A stretch of DNA of 64,000 nt from Micromonospora sp. LH3U1. GTDB taxonomy: Bacteria; Actinomycetota; Actinomycetes; Mycobacteriales; Micromonosporaceae. Position numbers and translations under genes: made by a program. Shown in pieces: positions 41,544 through 50,328 of this stretch (position 1 is its first letter; each line of letters starts with the position of its first letter). The stretch spans positions 1,302,001 through 1,366,000 of the forward strand of contig NZ_CP116936.1 in assembly GCF_028475105.1 (NCBI RefSeq). The letters are read 5' to 3'. The notes under the pieces were generated by a model. The model ran no database searches, was not told where the DNA came from, and saw only the letters and a program-made list of their open reading frames with translations.

Positions 41544-42023
41544 CTAGCGGCGGATGCCGGGGCGGGCCGGTTGGCTGTGCTCGACCGCGCGCTGCACCGC
41601 CCGGTAGATCTGACCGAAGCGCAGCGCGTCGCCGGTGTGCAGCAACCGCACCGGCTGGCCGCGCCAACGGGCCCAGATCTCCAGTTGGCGGCTGCCCCGG
41701 GCGTACGAGCGGTCCATGTGTTCGAAGAGGAAGTCGGCGACCGGCCCGACGGCCAACCCGACCAGCACCGACGCGCCGACGATCGCGATCGTCACGGTGG
41801 GCGAGCGGTGCAGCCAGACGGCCACGCCGATGCCCAGGACCGCCGCGACCAGTGGACCGGCCAGTGCGGCGCCGATCGCGCCCCGCCCCACGAGCACGCG
41901 CCAGGATCGGGTGCCGCGGCGGTGCCAGATCATGGTGATGTCGGCCAGCGCGTAGCTGCGGCCGTCGACCGAGATGGTGGTGGAGGTGACCTGCACGGAC
42001 CTGTCGTCGAAATACGTGATCAT
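41544..42023 (-). CDS. DUF6232 family membrane protein, copy 2
   Basis: The 159-residue paralogue of the preceding entry, with the same architecture: ITYFDDRSVQVTSTTISVDGR, SYALADITMIWHRRGTRSW, two helices (IGAALAGPLVAAVLGIGVAVWL, IAIVGASVLVGLAVGPVADF) and LRFGQIYRAVQRAVEHS. The two copies lie in tandem with 99 bp between, so they arose by duplication and have diverged to roughly one third identity by eye. Function unknown. ATG 42023 with GGGAG upstream. Confidence 0.8.
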   Translation of the reverse strand: MITYFDDRSVQVTSTTISVDGRSYALADITMIWHRRGTRSWRVLVGRGAIGAALAGPLVAAVLGIGVAVWLHRSPTVTIAIVGASVLVGLAVGPVADFLFEHMDRSYARGSRQLEIWARWRGQPVRLLHTGDALRFGQIYRAVQRAVEHSQPARPGIRR

Positions 42024-42121
42024 TGCTGGACTCCCGCCCACGGGGCTGACACCACACTACTTACCCAAACGAGCCGGGTCGTAAGGTTGGCACGCGACTT
42101 CGACGAGGAAGTGAGGGCAGC

Positions 42122-42895
42122 GTGGGCGAGTTCGTTCGGCTGGAGATCAAGGACGGCATCGGCACCATCCGGCTGGAGCGGCCGCCGATGAACGCGCTCA
42201 ACACCCAGGTGCAGGAGGAGTTGCGGGCCGCCGCCACGGCGGCCACCGCCGACCCCGACGTCCGCGCCGTCATCGTGTACGGCGGGGAGAAGGTCTTCGC
42301 CGCCGGTGCGGACATCAAGCAGATGGCGGAGATGTCCTACGTGGACATGGCCGACCGGGCCGCGAACCTGTCCAGCGCGCTCGGCGCGATCGCCCGGATT
42401 CCCAAGCCGGTGGTCGCCGCGATCACCGGGTACGCCCTCGGTGGTGGCTGCGAGCTGGCGTTGGCCTGCGACTGGCGGGTGGTCGCCGAGGACGCCAAGC
42501 TCGGCCAGCCGGAGATCAAGCTGGGCATCATCCCCGGCGCGGGCGGCACTCAGCGGCTTGCCCGCCTGGTCGGCCCGGCCCGTGCCAAGGACCTGATCAT
42601 GTCCGGGCGGATGGTGGACGCGCAGGAGGCGCTGCGGATCGGCCTCGCCGACCGGGTCGCCCCAGCGGCCGAGGTGTACGACACGGCCGTCGCGCTGATC
42701 ACTCCGTACCTCACCGGGCCTGTGCAGGCGCTGCGCGCGGCGAAGCTGGCGGTCGACGGCGGCCTGGACATGGACCTGAACTCGGGCCTGGCCTGGGAGA
42801 GTCAGCTCTTCGCGGCGCTGTTCGCCACCGACGACCGTCGTGAGGGCATGGCGGCCTTCGTCGAGAAGCGCAAGCCGGGCTTCACCGGCCGCTGA
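42122..42895 (+). CDS. Enoyl-CoA hydratase/isomerase family protein
   Basis: A 257-residue crotonase-fold protein: oxyanion-hole segments [19 protein letters not shown] and [19 protein letters not shown], catalytic-Glu segments [20 protein letters not shown]. Both Glu positions used by true enoyl-CoA hydratases are kept (E in GGGCELAL region and E in GQPEIKLG). It should hydrate trans-2-enoyl-CoA in fatty acid beta-oxidation. GTG 42122 after GAGGAAGTGAGGG. It stands alone, but etfBA further along (50.3 kb) would support the same pathway. Confidence 0.9.
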   Translation: MGEFVRLEIKDGIGTIRLERPPMNALNTQVQEELRAAATAATADPDVRAVIVYGGEKVFAAGADIKQMAEMSYVDMADRAANLSSALGAIARIPKPVVAAITGYALGGGCELALACDWRVVAEDAKLGQPEIKLGIIPGAGGTQRLARLVGPARAKDLIMSGRMVDAQEALRIGLADRVAPAAEVYDTAVALITPYLTGPVQALRAAKLAVDGGLDMDLNSGLAWESQLFAALFATDDRREGMAAFVEKRKPGFTGR

Positions 42896-42907
42896 CCGAC
42901 CCGAGGG

Positions 42908-43933
42908 TCAGACCCAGCCGCGCCGGACCGCTTCCATCCCGGCCTGGAAGCGGGTCTCGGCACCGACCAGGGCCATGATCCGGTGGACGTGCCGGTGCAC
43001 GGTTCGGACGCTCCAGCCCAGGGTGCGGGCGATCCGCTCGTCGGTGGCACCGCCGGCCAGCAGGCCGACCAGTTCGATGTCGCGGTCGGTGAGCCGGTCC
43101 GGGTGTGCCTCGGCGGTCGGGTTGCTCGCGCCGGGGGCCGGGTCGACCGGTCCGTTCCGCCCGCTGCCGATGGACCGGTTGATGGCGACGGCCCGCTCCC
43201 AGAGCGCCTCGAACAGCCCGCCGACCGCGTCCAGCAGCGACGACGGGTGCACCAGGTATGCGGTGTCGGTCAGCTGCCCGGCCGCCATGACGGGGATGAC
43301 CGCGAACCTGTCGTCGCAGAGCAACATCTTCATCGGCACGTTGCTGGCGACCCGGGCGCGTTCGCCGGACTGGATGCCCCGCCAGATCTCCGCCATCCGC
43401 CCCGGGATGGCCAGCGCCGACCGGTCGTAGATCACCCGATAGGTCAGGCCACGGTCGGCGAGCTGCTGGGTCTCCTCACTGTTGCCGCTGGCTGGATTGT
43501 CCAGATAGGGCGGCCGGTCCATGCCGCGGATCTGCACCCGCGCCTCACGTTGCAGTCGGACGAGGGTGGCCCGGAGGTTCGCGGCGCCCTCGATGACCTC
43601 GACCAGCTCCGCCGGGTGCCGGCCCGGCCCCTCGCGCCGTCGGATGTCCTTGGCCAACTCGTCGGCGTGGCTACGGAGGCGAAGCAGGTCGCGCTCCTGC
43701 TCGGCGATCAGGAAGTTGGCGACCTGGTCGGGTGACGTCGCCGCGTAGCGGGCGGGACGTCCGGGTAGCCGGCTGGCCAGACCGCGGTCGACCAGGCGGC
43801 TCAGCGTGCGGGTCAGCTGTGCCCGGGAGAGCGCGACGTCGCCGAGGAGATCGCTCAGGGTCGCCTGCCGGCGCCGGGCCAGCGCCTCGTACACGAGCCC
43901 TTCGGGCTCGGGCACGCCCACCGCATGCCACAT
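42908..43933 (-). CDS. TrmB-like/LuxR-type transcriptional regulator
   Basis: The 341-residue product has an N-terminal winged helix (LVYEALARRRQATLSDLLGD, ALSRAQLTRTLSRLVDRGLA), a coiled region (LLRLRSHADELAKDIRR), a phospholipase-D-like middle domain as in TrmB relatives and a C-terminal LuxR/GerE HTH (about 275-335; LTDRDIELVGLLAGGATDERIARTLG). Two DNA-binding ends in one protein. GGAGG precedes ATG 43933. Divergent from the ThDP enzyme gene; a perfect 16-bp palindrome between them is a likely operator. Confidence 0.87.
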   Translation of the reverse strand: MWHAVGVPEPEGLVYEALARRRQATLSDLLGDVALSRAQLTRTLSRLVDRGLASRLPGRPARYAATSPDQVANFLIAEQERDLLRLRSHADELAKDIRRREGPGRHPAELVEVIEGAANLRATLVRLQREARVQIRGMDRPPYLDNPASGNSEETQQLADRGLTYRVIYDRSALAIPGRMAEIWRGIQSGERARVASNVPMKMLLCDDRFAVIPVMAAGQLTDTAYLVHPSSLLDAVGGLFEALWERAVAINRSIGSGRNGPVDPAPGASNPTAEAHPDRLTDRDIELVGLLAGGATDERIARTLGWSVRTVHRHVHRIMALVGAETRFQAGMEAVRRGWV

Positions 43934-43974
43934 CCGAAGCCTCCGTCGGAAACCGGCCAGCTGTCCGAAAAATG

Positions 43975-43990
43975 AATGTCCCGGGACATT
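43975..43990. promoter_or_regulatory. Perfect 16-bp palindrome in the LuxR/ThDP divergent region
   Basis: AATGTCCCGGGACATT is its own reverse complement. It lies 42 bp upstream of the regulator ATG and 129 bp upstream of the ThDP enzyme, and is a likely binding site, perhaps autoregulatory. Confidence 0.6.
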
Positions 43991-44119
43991 GTCCGCCCTT
44001 TCGCGCCCGTGCCAAGATCGCCCCTCGACGTACGCCGAATTCGTGTCACGGGGCCACGGTCGGGGCTGCAGGTGACTGGCCGGTAACCTGTGATTCCGGC
44101 CACGGACGATGGGAGCGAC

Positions 44120-45742
44120 ATGACGGAGCGGATCGAGGGTCACGGCGGCGAGTTGGCGCTCGCGGCACTACGCGCGCACGGCGTACGGGAGATGTTCACG
44201 CTGTCCGGCGGGCACGTCTTCCCGCTCTACGACGCCGCGTACAAGAGCGACTTCCCGATCTACGACGTCAGGCACGAGCAGTCCGCGGTCTTCGCCGCCG
44301 AGGCGGTGGCCAAGCTGCAGCGTCGCCCCGGCCTCGCCGTGCTCACCGCCGGCCCCGGAGTCACCAACGGCATCTCCGGTATGACCAGCGCGTTCTTCAA
44401 CGCCTCCCCGGTGCTGGTGCTCGGGGGCCGCGCGCCCGCGTTCCGCTGGGGCTCCGGCAGCCTGCAGGAGATGGACCACCTGCCGCTGGTCGCCCCGGTC
44501 ACCAAGTACGCCGAGACGGTGTTCAGCACCGACGACATCCCGCGCGCGGTGGGCGCCGCGCTCAACGCCGCGCTCACCCCGCACCGCGGCCCGGCCTTCC
44601 TCGACTTCCCGCTCGAGACGGTCTTCTCGATCGCGGAGGCCGACCTGCCCGCCGTGACGGGCGTCGACCCGGTCGTGCCGGACCCGGAGGAGGTCGGCCG
44701 CGCCGCGATGCTCATCGCCGGGGCGCAGCGACCGGTCATCATCGCCGGCTCCGACGTGTACGCGGGCGACGCGGTCGCCGCACTGCGCGAGGCCGCCGAG
44801 GCGTTGCAGGTGCCGGTCTTCACCAACGGCATGGGTCGCGGTTCGCTCCCACCGGAGCACCCGCTCGCGTTCGCGAAGGCCCGCCGGGCCGCGCTCTCCG
44901 GCGCCGACGTGGTCGTGGTGGTCGGCACCCCGCTGGACTTCCGGCTCAGCTTCGGTGACTTCGGTGACGCCAAGGTGGTGCACATCGTCGACGCGCCCAC
45001 CCAGCGGGCGACGCACGTGCAGCCGGCCGCCGCTCCCGCCGGTGACCTGCGCCTGATCCTCTCCGCGCTCGCCGACCACGCCGGCGACCGGGCCGACCAC
45101 GCCGACTGGATCGCCGACCTGCGGGTCACCGAGGACGCGGCGAAGGCTCGGGACGCCGCGGAGATGGCTGCCGAGACCGACCCGATCCGCCCGGCCCGGA
45201 TCTACGGCGAGCTGCGCCGGGTGCTGGCCCGCGACGCGATCACCATCGGTGACGGCGGCGACTTCGTGTCGTACGCCGGGCGGTACCTGGAGCCGGCGCA
45301 GCCCGGCACCTGGCTGGACCCGGGCCCGTACGGCTGCCTGGGCACCGGCATGGGCTACGCCATGGGGGCCCGGGTCAGTCACCCGGACCGGCAGATCTGC
45401 GTGCTGATGGGCGACGGTGCCGCAGGCTTCTCGCTGATGGACGTCGAGTCGCTGGTCCGCCAGAAGCTGCCGGTGGTGATCGTCGTCGGCAACAATGGCA
45501 TCTGGGGGCTGGAGAAGCACCCGATGCGGGCCATGTACGGCTACGACGTGGCCGCCGACCTGCAGCCGGAGCTGCGCTACGACACGGTGGTCAGCGCGCT
45601 CGGCGGGGCGGGGGAGACGGTCGCGAAGGCCGCCGACCTGGGTCCGGCCCTGCAGCGGGCGTTCGACGCCGGAGTGCCGTACCTGGTCAACGTGCTCACC
45701 GACCCGACCGACGCGTACCCCCGGTCGTCGAACCTGGCCTGA
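44120..45742 (+). CDS. Thiamine-pyrophosphate enzyme, acetolactate-synthase-like
   Basis: A 540-residue ThDP enzyme of the AHAS/oxalyl-CoA decarboxylase type: PYR domain with catalytic Glu53 (RHEQSAVFAAEA), a central domain, and the PP domain with the ThDP motif from GDGAAGFSLMDVESL to VVIVVGNN. No ACT regulatory subunit gene or other ilv gene follows, so branched-chain biosynthesis is not implied; it could be an IlvX-like or other alpha-keto acid enzyme. ATG 44120 with GGGAGC upstream. Divergent from the TrmB/LuxR-type regulator, its probable controller. Confidence 0.88.
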   Translation: MTERIEGHGGELALAALRAHGVREMFTLSGGHVFPLYDAAYKSDFPIYDVRHEQSAVFAAEAVAKLQRRPGLAVLTAGPGVTNGISGMTSAFFNASPVLVLGGRAPAFRWGSGSLQEMDHLPLVAPVTKYAETVFSTDDIPRAVGAALNAALTPHRGPAFLDFPLETVFSIAEADLPAVTGVDPVVPDPEEVGRAAMLIAGAQRPVIIAGSDVYAGDAVAALREAAEALQVPVFTNGMGRGSLPPEHPLAFAKARRAALSGADVVVVVGTPLDFRLSFGDFGDAKVVHIVDAPTQRATHVQPAAAPAGDLRLILSALADHAGDRADHADWIADLRVTEDAAKARDAAEMAAETDPIRPARIYGELRRVLARDAITIGDGGDFVSYAGRYLEPAQPGTWLDPGPYGCLGTGMGYAMGARVSHPDRQICVLMGDGAAGFSLMDVESLVRQKLPVVIVVGNNGIWGLEKHPMRAMYGYDVAADLQPELRYDTVVSALGGAGETVAKAADLGPALQRAFDAGVPYLVNVLTDPTDAYPRSSNLA

Positions 45743-45743
45743 G

Positions 45744-45787
45744 TCGCACCCGCCGCCGTCGCCCCCCAGCGGGCGGCGGCGGTCGCG
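45744..45787 (+). terminator. GC-rich hairpin after the ThDP enzyme
   Basis: CCGCCGCC (45750-45757) pairs with GGCGGCGG (45772-45779), directly downstream of the ThDP stop. The arms are simple-sequence, so this is a weaker call than the other hairpins. Confidence 0.45.
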
Positions 45788-45907
45788 TCTCTGCGCAGCT
45801 AAATCAGCGGAATCTTAGCGCCAGCCGTCGTACCGTCGTCCCGGGATCGGCGGGATGTCAGCCTGTCGCCCATGGTGGCCCCACCACCGGAGACGACAGG
45901 AGCTGCG

Positions 45908-46879
45908 ATGGACTACGCGATCCGGGCCGAGGGCCTGGTGCGGCGTTTCGGCGTCACCACCGCCCTCGCCGGCGTCGATCTGGCGGTTCCGACCGGGACC
46001 GTCTTCGGACTGCTCGGGCCGAACGGCGCCGGCAAGACCACCGCGGTACGGGTGCTCGCCACCCTGCTGCGCGCCGATGAGGGGCACGCCACGGTGGGCG
46101 GGTTCGACGTCGTGCGCGACGCCCACCGGGTGCGCCAGCTGATCGGTCTGACCGGCCAGTACGCCTCGGTCGACGAAACCCTGACCGGCGCGGAGAACCT
46201 GCTGTTGATCGGCCGACTGCTCGGGCTGAGCAGGTCCGACGCCAAGCAGCGCGCCCGCCAACTGCTCGCCGACTTCCAGCTCAGCGACGCGGCGGATCGG
46301 GCCGCCAAGACCTTCTCCGGTGGGATGCGTCGCCGACTGGACCTTGCCGCCAGCCTGGTGGGTCGACCGCAGGTGCTCTTCCTCGACGAGCCGACCACCG
46401 GCCTGGACCCGCGCAGCCGCAACGACCTGTGGGACATGGTCCGCACCCTGGTCTCCGACGGTGTGACGGTGCTGCTCACCACTCAGTATCTGGACGAGGC
46501 CGACCAGCTCGCCGGGGAGATCGCCGTGGTGGACCACGGCCGTGTGATCGCCCAGGGCACGCCGGAGGAGCTGAAGGCCAAGACCGGCGGGCAGACCCTC
46601 ACCGTACGGCCGGTCGACATGACCGACCTGGGCACCGTGACCGCCATCGTCGGCGAGGTGTCCGGTGTGACCCCCGAGGTGACCCAGACCGCCGCCACCG
46701 TCGCCGTGAACGATCCGGGTGTCCTGCGCGCGGTGGTCAACCGCCTCGATGCCGCCGCGATCCCGGTCGCCGAGCTGGCGCTACGCGGTGCCAGCCTGGA
46801 CGAGGTCTTCCTCTCGCTCACCGGCCACCGGGCCGAGGATTCGTCGGCCAAGTCCGATCTGGAAAGGACTCCGGCATGA
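45908..46879 (+). CDS. Daunorubicin-resistance-type ABC ATP-binding protein (DrrA-like)
   Basis: The 323-residue ATPase has Walker A GPNGAGKTTAV, signature FSGGMRRRLDLAASLV, Walker B LFLDEPTTGLDP, and the DrrA hallmark C-terminal domain (TAIVGEVSGVTPEVTQTAAT, ALRGASLDEVFLSLTGHRA). It powers export with the permease encoded next (stop TGA overlaps its ATG). ATG 45908 with ACAGGAG upstream. Substrate cannot be told from sequence; no antibiotic cluster adjoins. Confidence 0.92.
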   Translation: MDYAIRAEGLVRRFGVTTALAGVDLAVPTGTVFGLLGPNGAGKTTAVRVLATLLRADEGHATVGGFDVVRDAHRVRQLIGLTGQYASVDETLTGAENLLLIGRLLGLSRSDAKQRARQLLADFQLSDAADRAAKTFSGGMRRRLDLAASLVGRPQVLFLDEPTTGLDPRSRNDLWDMVRTLVSDGVTVLLTTQYLDEADQLAGEIAVVDHGRVIAQGTPEELKAKTGGQTLTVRPVDMTDLGTVTAIVGEVSGVTPEVTQTAATVAVNDPGVLRAVVNRLDAAAIPVAELALRGASLDEVFLSLTGHRAEDSSAKSDLERTPA

Positions 46880-47685
46880 CCTCTGCCACCCTCCCCGCCC
46901 GGCTGGCACCGGCCCGCCGGCTCAGCCCGGCCGCTGGGCTGCGGCACACCTTCACGCTGGCCTGGCGCAGCCTGGTGCAGATCAAGCACAACCCGATGGA
47001 GCTAGTCGACCTGAGCATTCAGCCGGTGATGTTCGTGCTGCTGTTCACCTACGTCTTCGGCACCGCCATCGCCGGATCGTCCAGTGAGTACCTCACCTTT
47101 ATGCTGCCCGGCATCATGGTGCAAAATGCGCTCTTCGCCACCATGACGACCGGGTTCGGGTTGAACAACGACCTCACCAAGGGCGTGTTCGACCGGCTCC
47201 GGGCGCTGCCCATCGCCCGGTGGGCGCCGCTGGCTGGCCGGATCCTCGCCGACACCGTCAAGCAGGCCTGGTCGATCGCGCTGCTGCTGGGTGTCGGGTC
47301 GATCCTTGGTTTCCGGGTCGGCAACGGGCTGCTCGGGGTGGTCGGGGCGTTCGCCTTGCTGCTGGCGTTCACGCTGGCCGTGTCCTGGATCTCGGTGCTG
47401 GTCGGCGTCCTGGTGAGCGAGCCGGACAAGGTGCAGATCTTCGGCTTCACGGTGATCTTCCCGCTGACGTTCACCAGCAACATCTTCGTGCCGACCGACC
47501 GGATGCCGGGCTGGTTGCAGAGCTGGGTCGAGGTCAACCCGGTGACCGTGGTGGCCGACGCGCTGCGCGGGCTCCTGGTCAGTGGTCCGGTAGCCAGCCC
47601 GGTGCTCCAGACACTGCTCTGGGGCTCCGGCATCGCGGTGATCTTCGCGCCGTTGGCGGTGCGCGCGCTCAGGCGACGAGTGTGA
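46876..47685 (+). CDS. ABC-2 type drug exporter permease (DrrB-like)
   Basis: The 269-residue product has six helices (ELVDLSIQPVMFVLLFTYVFG, YLTFMLPGIMVQNALFATM, AWSIALLLGVGSILGF, GVVGAFALLLAFTLAVSWISVLVG, VQIFGFTVIFPLTFTSN, VLQTLLWGSGIAVIFAPLA) and the ABC-2 permease motif LTKGVFDRLRALPIAR near residue 95. ATG overlaps the ATPase stop (ATGA). Together they form a two-gene exporter. Convergent with the PLDc_N gene. Confidence 0.92.
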   Translation: MTSATLPARLAPARRLSPAAGLRHTFTLAWRSLVQIKHNPMELVDLSIQPVMFVLLFTYVFGTAIAGSSSEYLTFMLPGIMVQNALFATMTTGFGLNNDLTKGVFDRLRALPIARWAPLAGRILADTVKQAWSIALLLGVGSILGFRVGNGLLGVVGAFALLLAFTLAVSWISVLVGVLVSEPDKVQIFGFTVIFPLTFTSNIFVPTDRMPGWLQSWVEVNPVTVVADALRGLLVSGPVASPVLQTLLWGSGIAVIFAPLAVRALRRRV

Positions 47686-47753
47686 CCCGCTGCACCTCGT
47701 CCAGCTGATCCAGGCGCGCCTCCCGGCCGTCCACGGCATGACGGGCGGCGTGC

Positions 47754-48170
47754 TCACACCTCCGGGCGGTCACCCTCGCGTGGCGGCTCGCCGTCGCGGT
47801 GGCGCAGGTCGTCCTCGCGCCGGCGGAGGTCCTCCTCCCAGCGGCGGAAGAGCTCCTGGTCCTGCTGCTTGGCGCGGTCCTGCACGGAGCGCAGGAACTC
47901 CGGGTCGTCGTCGGGGGCGAGTGGCCGGGGGCGCTGCCGCTCGGCGGGGCCGGGGACTCCCGGCCAGCCCTTGCGGGCGCCGGAGCTGGGCTGCCGGCCG
48001 GCGAGGAACCAGGCGATCGAGCCGACCAGCGGGAAGAACAAGATGATCAGCACCCAGGCGATCCGGGGCAGGGCGCGAATCTGGCCCTCCTCGGCGGAGA
48101 GGCAACTGATCAGTGCGCAGACGGCGAGGACAATCTGCACCAGGAAGAGGAGTACGCCAAGCCGGGCCAT
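47754..48170 (-). CDS. PLDc N-terminal-domain membrane protein
   Basis: A 138-residue protein with two membrane helices (GVLLFLVQIVLAVCALISCL, PRIAWVLIILFFPLVGSIAWFLAG) in the phospholipase-D-nuclease N-terminal pattern, where a Pro-rich loop sits between them, then a charged tail with coiled-coil character (DRAKQQDQELFRRWEEDLRRREDDLRH). ATG 48170. The domain is common and without known activity on its own. Confidence 0.82.
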   Translation of the reverse strand: MARLGVLLFLVQIVLAVCALISCLSAEEGQIRALPRIAWVLIILFFPLVGSIAWFLAGRQPSSGARKGWPGVPGPAERQRPRPLAPDDDPEFLRSVQDRAKQQDQELFRRWEEDLRRREDDLRHRDGEPPREGDRPEV

Positions 48171-48197
48171 GCACCCATGATGACTCACCGGATCGCG

Positions 48198-48503
48198 TCA
48201 CCCTAGTCCGCGAAGAACCAGCAGCACTCCCAGTAGTGCGAGCCCCATGGTGCCGAGCGCGACCAGTGGCAGTGTCCGGCCGCCGGTGCGGGCTGAACCG
48301 GTGCCGGTGCCCCGGGGCCAGCAGAGCACCAGCAGGGCGCCCCACAGCAGAACGGTGACGCCGGCGACCAGTGCCCCGACCGGGTCTCCGGCCGACGCCA
48401 GCCGGACGGTGAGCGCGGTCACCACGGTCAGCGTCAGCAGGGTGCGCCGCCAGGCCAGCCGGGTCCGCTCCGGTTGTAGCCCCGGGTCGCGTCCGGCGCT
48501 CAC
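48198..48503 (-). CDS. DUF202 membrane protein
   Basis: A 101-residue protein: QPERTRLAWRRTLLTLTVVTALTVRL with the ERTxxAWxRT motif of DUF202, then two more helices (ALVAGVTVLLWGALLVLC, LPLVALGTMGLALLGVLLVL). GTG 48503 overlaps the stop of the other DUF202 gene (GTGA), so the pair is translationally coupled and may form a complex. Function unknown. Confidence 0.85.
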   Translation of the reverse strand: MSAGRDPGLQPERTRLAWRRTLLTLTVVTALTVRLASAGDPVGALVAGVTVLLWGALLVLCWPRGTGTGSARTGGRTLPLVALGTMGLALLGVLLVLRGLG

Positions 48504-48892
48504 CGTCCCCCGATCGCCCGGACCAGCACCGCGATCACCAGCAGCACCGCGCCGGCACCGACGGCGAGGGCGAGGACGGCGGGGAAGCGGGAGGCGGGCA
48601 GCTCCTCACCGAGCCGGATGGCCCGCTCGGTACGCGCCCAGTGGTCCACGGCGCGGACCGCGACGACGCCGCCGAGCAACAGCAGCACGACCGCGATGAT
48701 CTCCCGCAGGTGGTTGACCGCCAGCGGTGGCAGGAACTGCGCGGCGGCCAACCCGCCGCCGACCAGCGCCAGGCTGGTACGCAGCCAGGCGAGGAAGGTC
48801 CGCTCGTTGGCCAGCGAGAACCGGTAGTCCGGTGTCTCGCCGACGGCCCGCAAATCCGCCGGGTCGAACCAACGCCTGATCGCCTCCCACAC
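48500..48892 (-). CDS. YidH-family DUF202 membrane protein
   Basis: A 130-residue protein: an amphipathic N-terminus (MWEAIRRWFDPADLRAVGE), the DUF202 motif RFSLANERTFLAWLRTSLAL, then helices REIIAVVLLLLGGVVAVRAV and FPAVLALAVGAGAVLLVIAV. YidH/YidG pairs of this kind occur together in many bacteria. GTG 48892. Divergent from a GNAT gene with about 40 bp between starts. Confidence 0.87.
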   Translation of the reverse strand: MWEAIRRWFDPADLRAVGETPDYRFSLANERTFLAWLRTSLALVGGGLAAAQFLPPLAVNHLREIIAVVLLLLGGVVAVRAVDHWARTERAIRLGEELPASRFPAVLALAVGAGAVLLVIAVLVRAIGGR

Positions 48893-48933
48893 GGTGCCGA
48901 TTATCCGCTTCCCCTCCCGCTTAGCCTGGGTCG

Positions 48934-49731
48934 GTGACTGATCTCGACGTGATGACGCTGCGCACCGCCTACGACAACCAACTCCGTCCGGACATCCCCG
49001 ACCCGGTCCCGGCCGGGGTGACGGTGGAGCGGGACGGGCCGTTGGTCCGGATCGTCGGGCTCGACGCTGGCGGGTTCCTCACCTACCGCGACCTGGGCGG
49101 GCTGACCGGCGACGCGTTGGACGAGCTGGTCTCTCGGCAGGTGGAGCTGTTCCGCCAGCGCGGCCAGTCGGTCGAGTGGAAGACCTACGCGCACGACGAA
49201 CCCGCGGACCTGGCGGACCGCCTCCGCGCCGCCGGCTTCGTGCCAGAGGACCCGGAGACCGTCGTGGTCGGGCCGGTCGCCCCGTTGGCCGCCGCGCTGC
49301 CGGTCGCCCCCGAGGGGGTACGCCTTCGTGAGGTGACCTCCCGGGCCGACCTGGAGCGGATCGCCGCCATGGAGGAGGAGGTCTGGCAGGCGGACCGCTC
49401 GCACCTGGTGTGGGGGCTGGCGAAGGAGATCGACGCCGACCCGCACTCGATCACCGTGGTGGTGGCCGAGGCGGGGGAGACGGTGGTGAGCGCCGGTTGG
49501 GTGCGCTTCCCGTCGAACACCGGATTCGCCACCCTGTGGGGTGGGTCCACCCTGCCGCAGTGGCGTCGCAAGGGCATCTACCGTGCGCTGGTCACCTACC
49601 GGGCACGGCTGGCCGAGCAGCGGGGCCGGACGCTGTTGCAGGTCGACGCCTCCGAGGACAGCCGACCGATCCTCCAGCGACTCGGCCTCGTCCCGATCAC
49701 CACGACGACCCCGTACGTCTACACTCCGTGA
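48934..49731 (+). CDS. GNAT-family N-acetyltransferase
   Basis: A 265-residue protein with a C-terminal acetyl-CoA domain (about 130-262; EGVRLREVTSRADLERIAAM, VVSAGWVRFPSNTGFATLWGG, TLPQWRRKGIYRALVTYRAR) where QWRRKGIYRA is the R/QxxGxG/A loop. The first 125 residues are an unrecognised domain. Product of acetylation unknown. GTG 48934 is the first codon after the divergent promoter region; an in-frame GTG-ATG pair downstream is less likely. Confidence 0.85.
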   Translation: MTDLDVMTLRTAYDNQLRPDIPDPVPAGVTVERDGPLVRIVGLDAGGFLTYRDLGGLTGDALDELVSRQVELFRQRGQSVEWKTYAHDEPADLADRLRAAGFVPEDPETVVVGPVAPLAAALPVAPEGVRLREVTSRADLERIAAMEEEVWQADRSHLVWGLAKEIDADPHSITVVVAEAGETVVSAGWVRFPSNTGFATLWGGSTLPQWRRKGIYRALVTYRARLAEQRGRTLLQVDASEDSRPILQRLGLVPITTTTPYVYTP

Positions 49732-49733
49732 TC

Positions 49734-50141
49734 ATGGAGCAGCGGTTGACGGACGAGGAGCGGCTGACCCTCAAGACCGGTGCCTTCGGTGCTGTCTTCC
49801 TGGTCTCCAACGCCGACCCGGGGGTGCTGGGGGTGATCCGGGAGAGCATCGCCGCGTCCGGCGCGCTCGCCGACGCCAGCGGAACGGTCAAGGAGGCGCT
49901 GACCACCGGCCCGCTGCCGCGGCTTCCCCGGGACTCGCAGTTGGAGATCGAGTCGGTGGTGCTGCCGGCGCTGCGTGAGGCGGTGCGGATCCTGAGCGAG
50001 AAGTCACCGCCGGACGTGGAGGCGTACCGCTCGGTGGTGTTGACCGCGGCGGACCGGGTGGCCCGGGCGCACGACGGGGTTGCGCCCACCGAGGCGGCGG
50101 CCATCGAGCAGATCCGGGGCGCGTTGTACGAGCTGGCCTGA
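49734..50141 (+). CDS. Conserved hypothetical protein
   Basis: A 135-residue, mostly helical acidic protein (MEQRLTDEERLTLKTGAFGAVFLVSNADPG, IRESIAASGALADASGTVKEAL, LEIESVVLPALREAVRILSE). No membrane helix or catalytic motif is seen and I do not recognise the family. ATG 49734 is used; an in-frame GTG at 49728 overlaps the stop of the acetyltransferase gene (GTGA) and would couple the two, so that start is equally plausible. The two genes likely form an operon. Confidence 0.7.
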   Translation: MEQRLTDEERLTLKTGAFGAVFLVSNADPGVLGVIRESIAASGALADASGTVKEALTTGPLPRLPRDSQLEIESVVLPALREAVRILSEKSPPDVEAYRSVVLTAADRVARAHDGVAPTEAAAIEQIRGALYELA

Positions 50142-50193
50142 TCGTTGACCGGTCGGTGAGCTGTGTCACTCTGTGTGCCTCGGGAGTGCAACC

Positions 50194-50205
50194 TACTGGC
50201 AGGTA
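50194..50205. promoter_or_regulatory. Imperfect palindrome upstream of etfBA
   Basis: TACTGGCAGGTA (8 of 12 positions symmetric), 123 bp upstream of the etfB start. Possible site for a TetR-type regulator of fatty-acid degradation, but weak; no such regulator is adjacent. Confidence 0.3.
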
Positions 50206-50328
50206 ACATTGCGTCGTGGGCAACTGCACAGCAGCCCGCGGTTGACCTGGCGTCGACCGACGCGCGACGCTGCGCCCCATACCGGGCGAGCGAATCGCCA
50301 CACCACACAGGAGGGTCGTCGAAGCGCG

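Noticed and set aside
44120..45742. Annotation as ilvB (branched-chain acetolactate synthase)
   Set aside because: No ilvN or other ilv gene is adjacent, and the sequence fits several ThDP enzymes equally.
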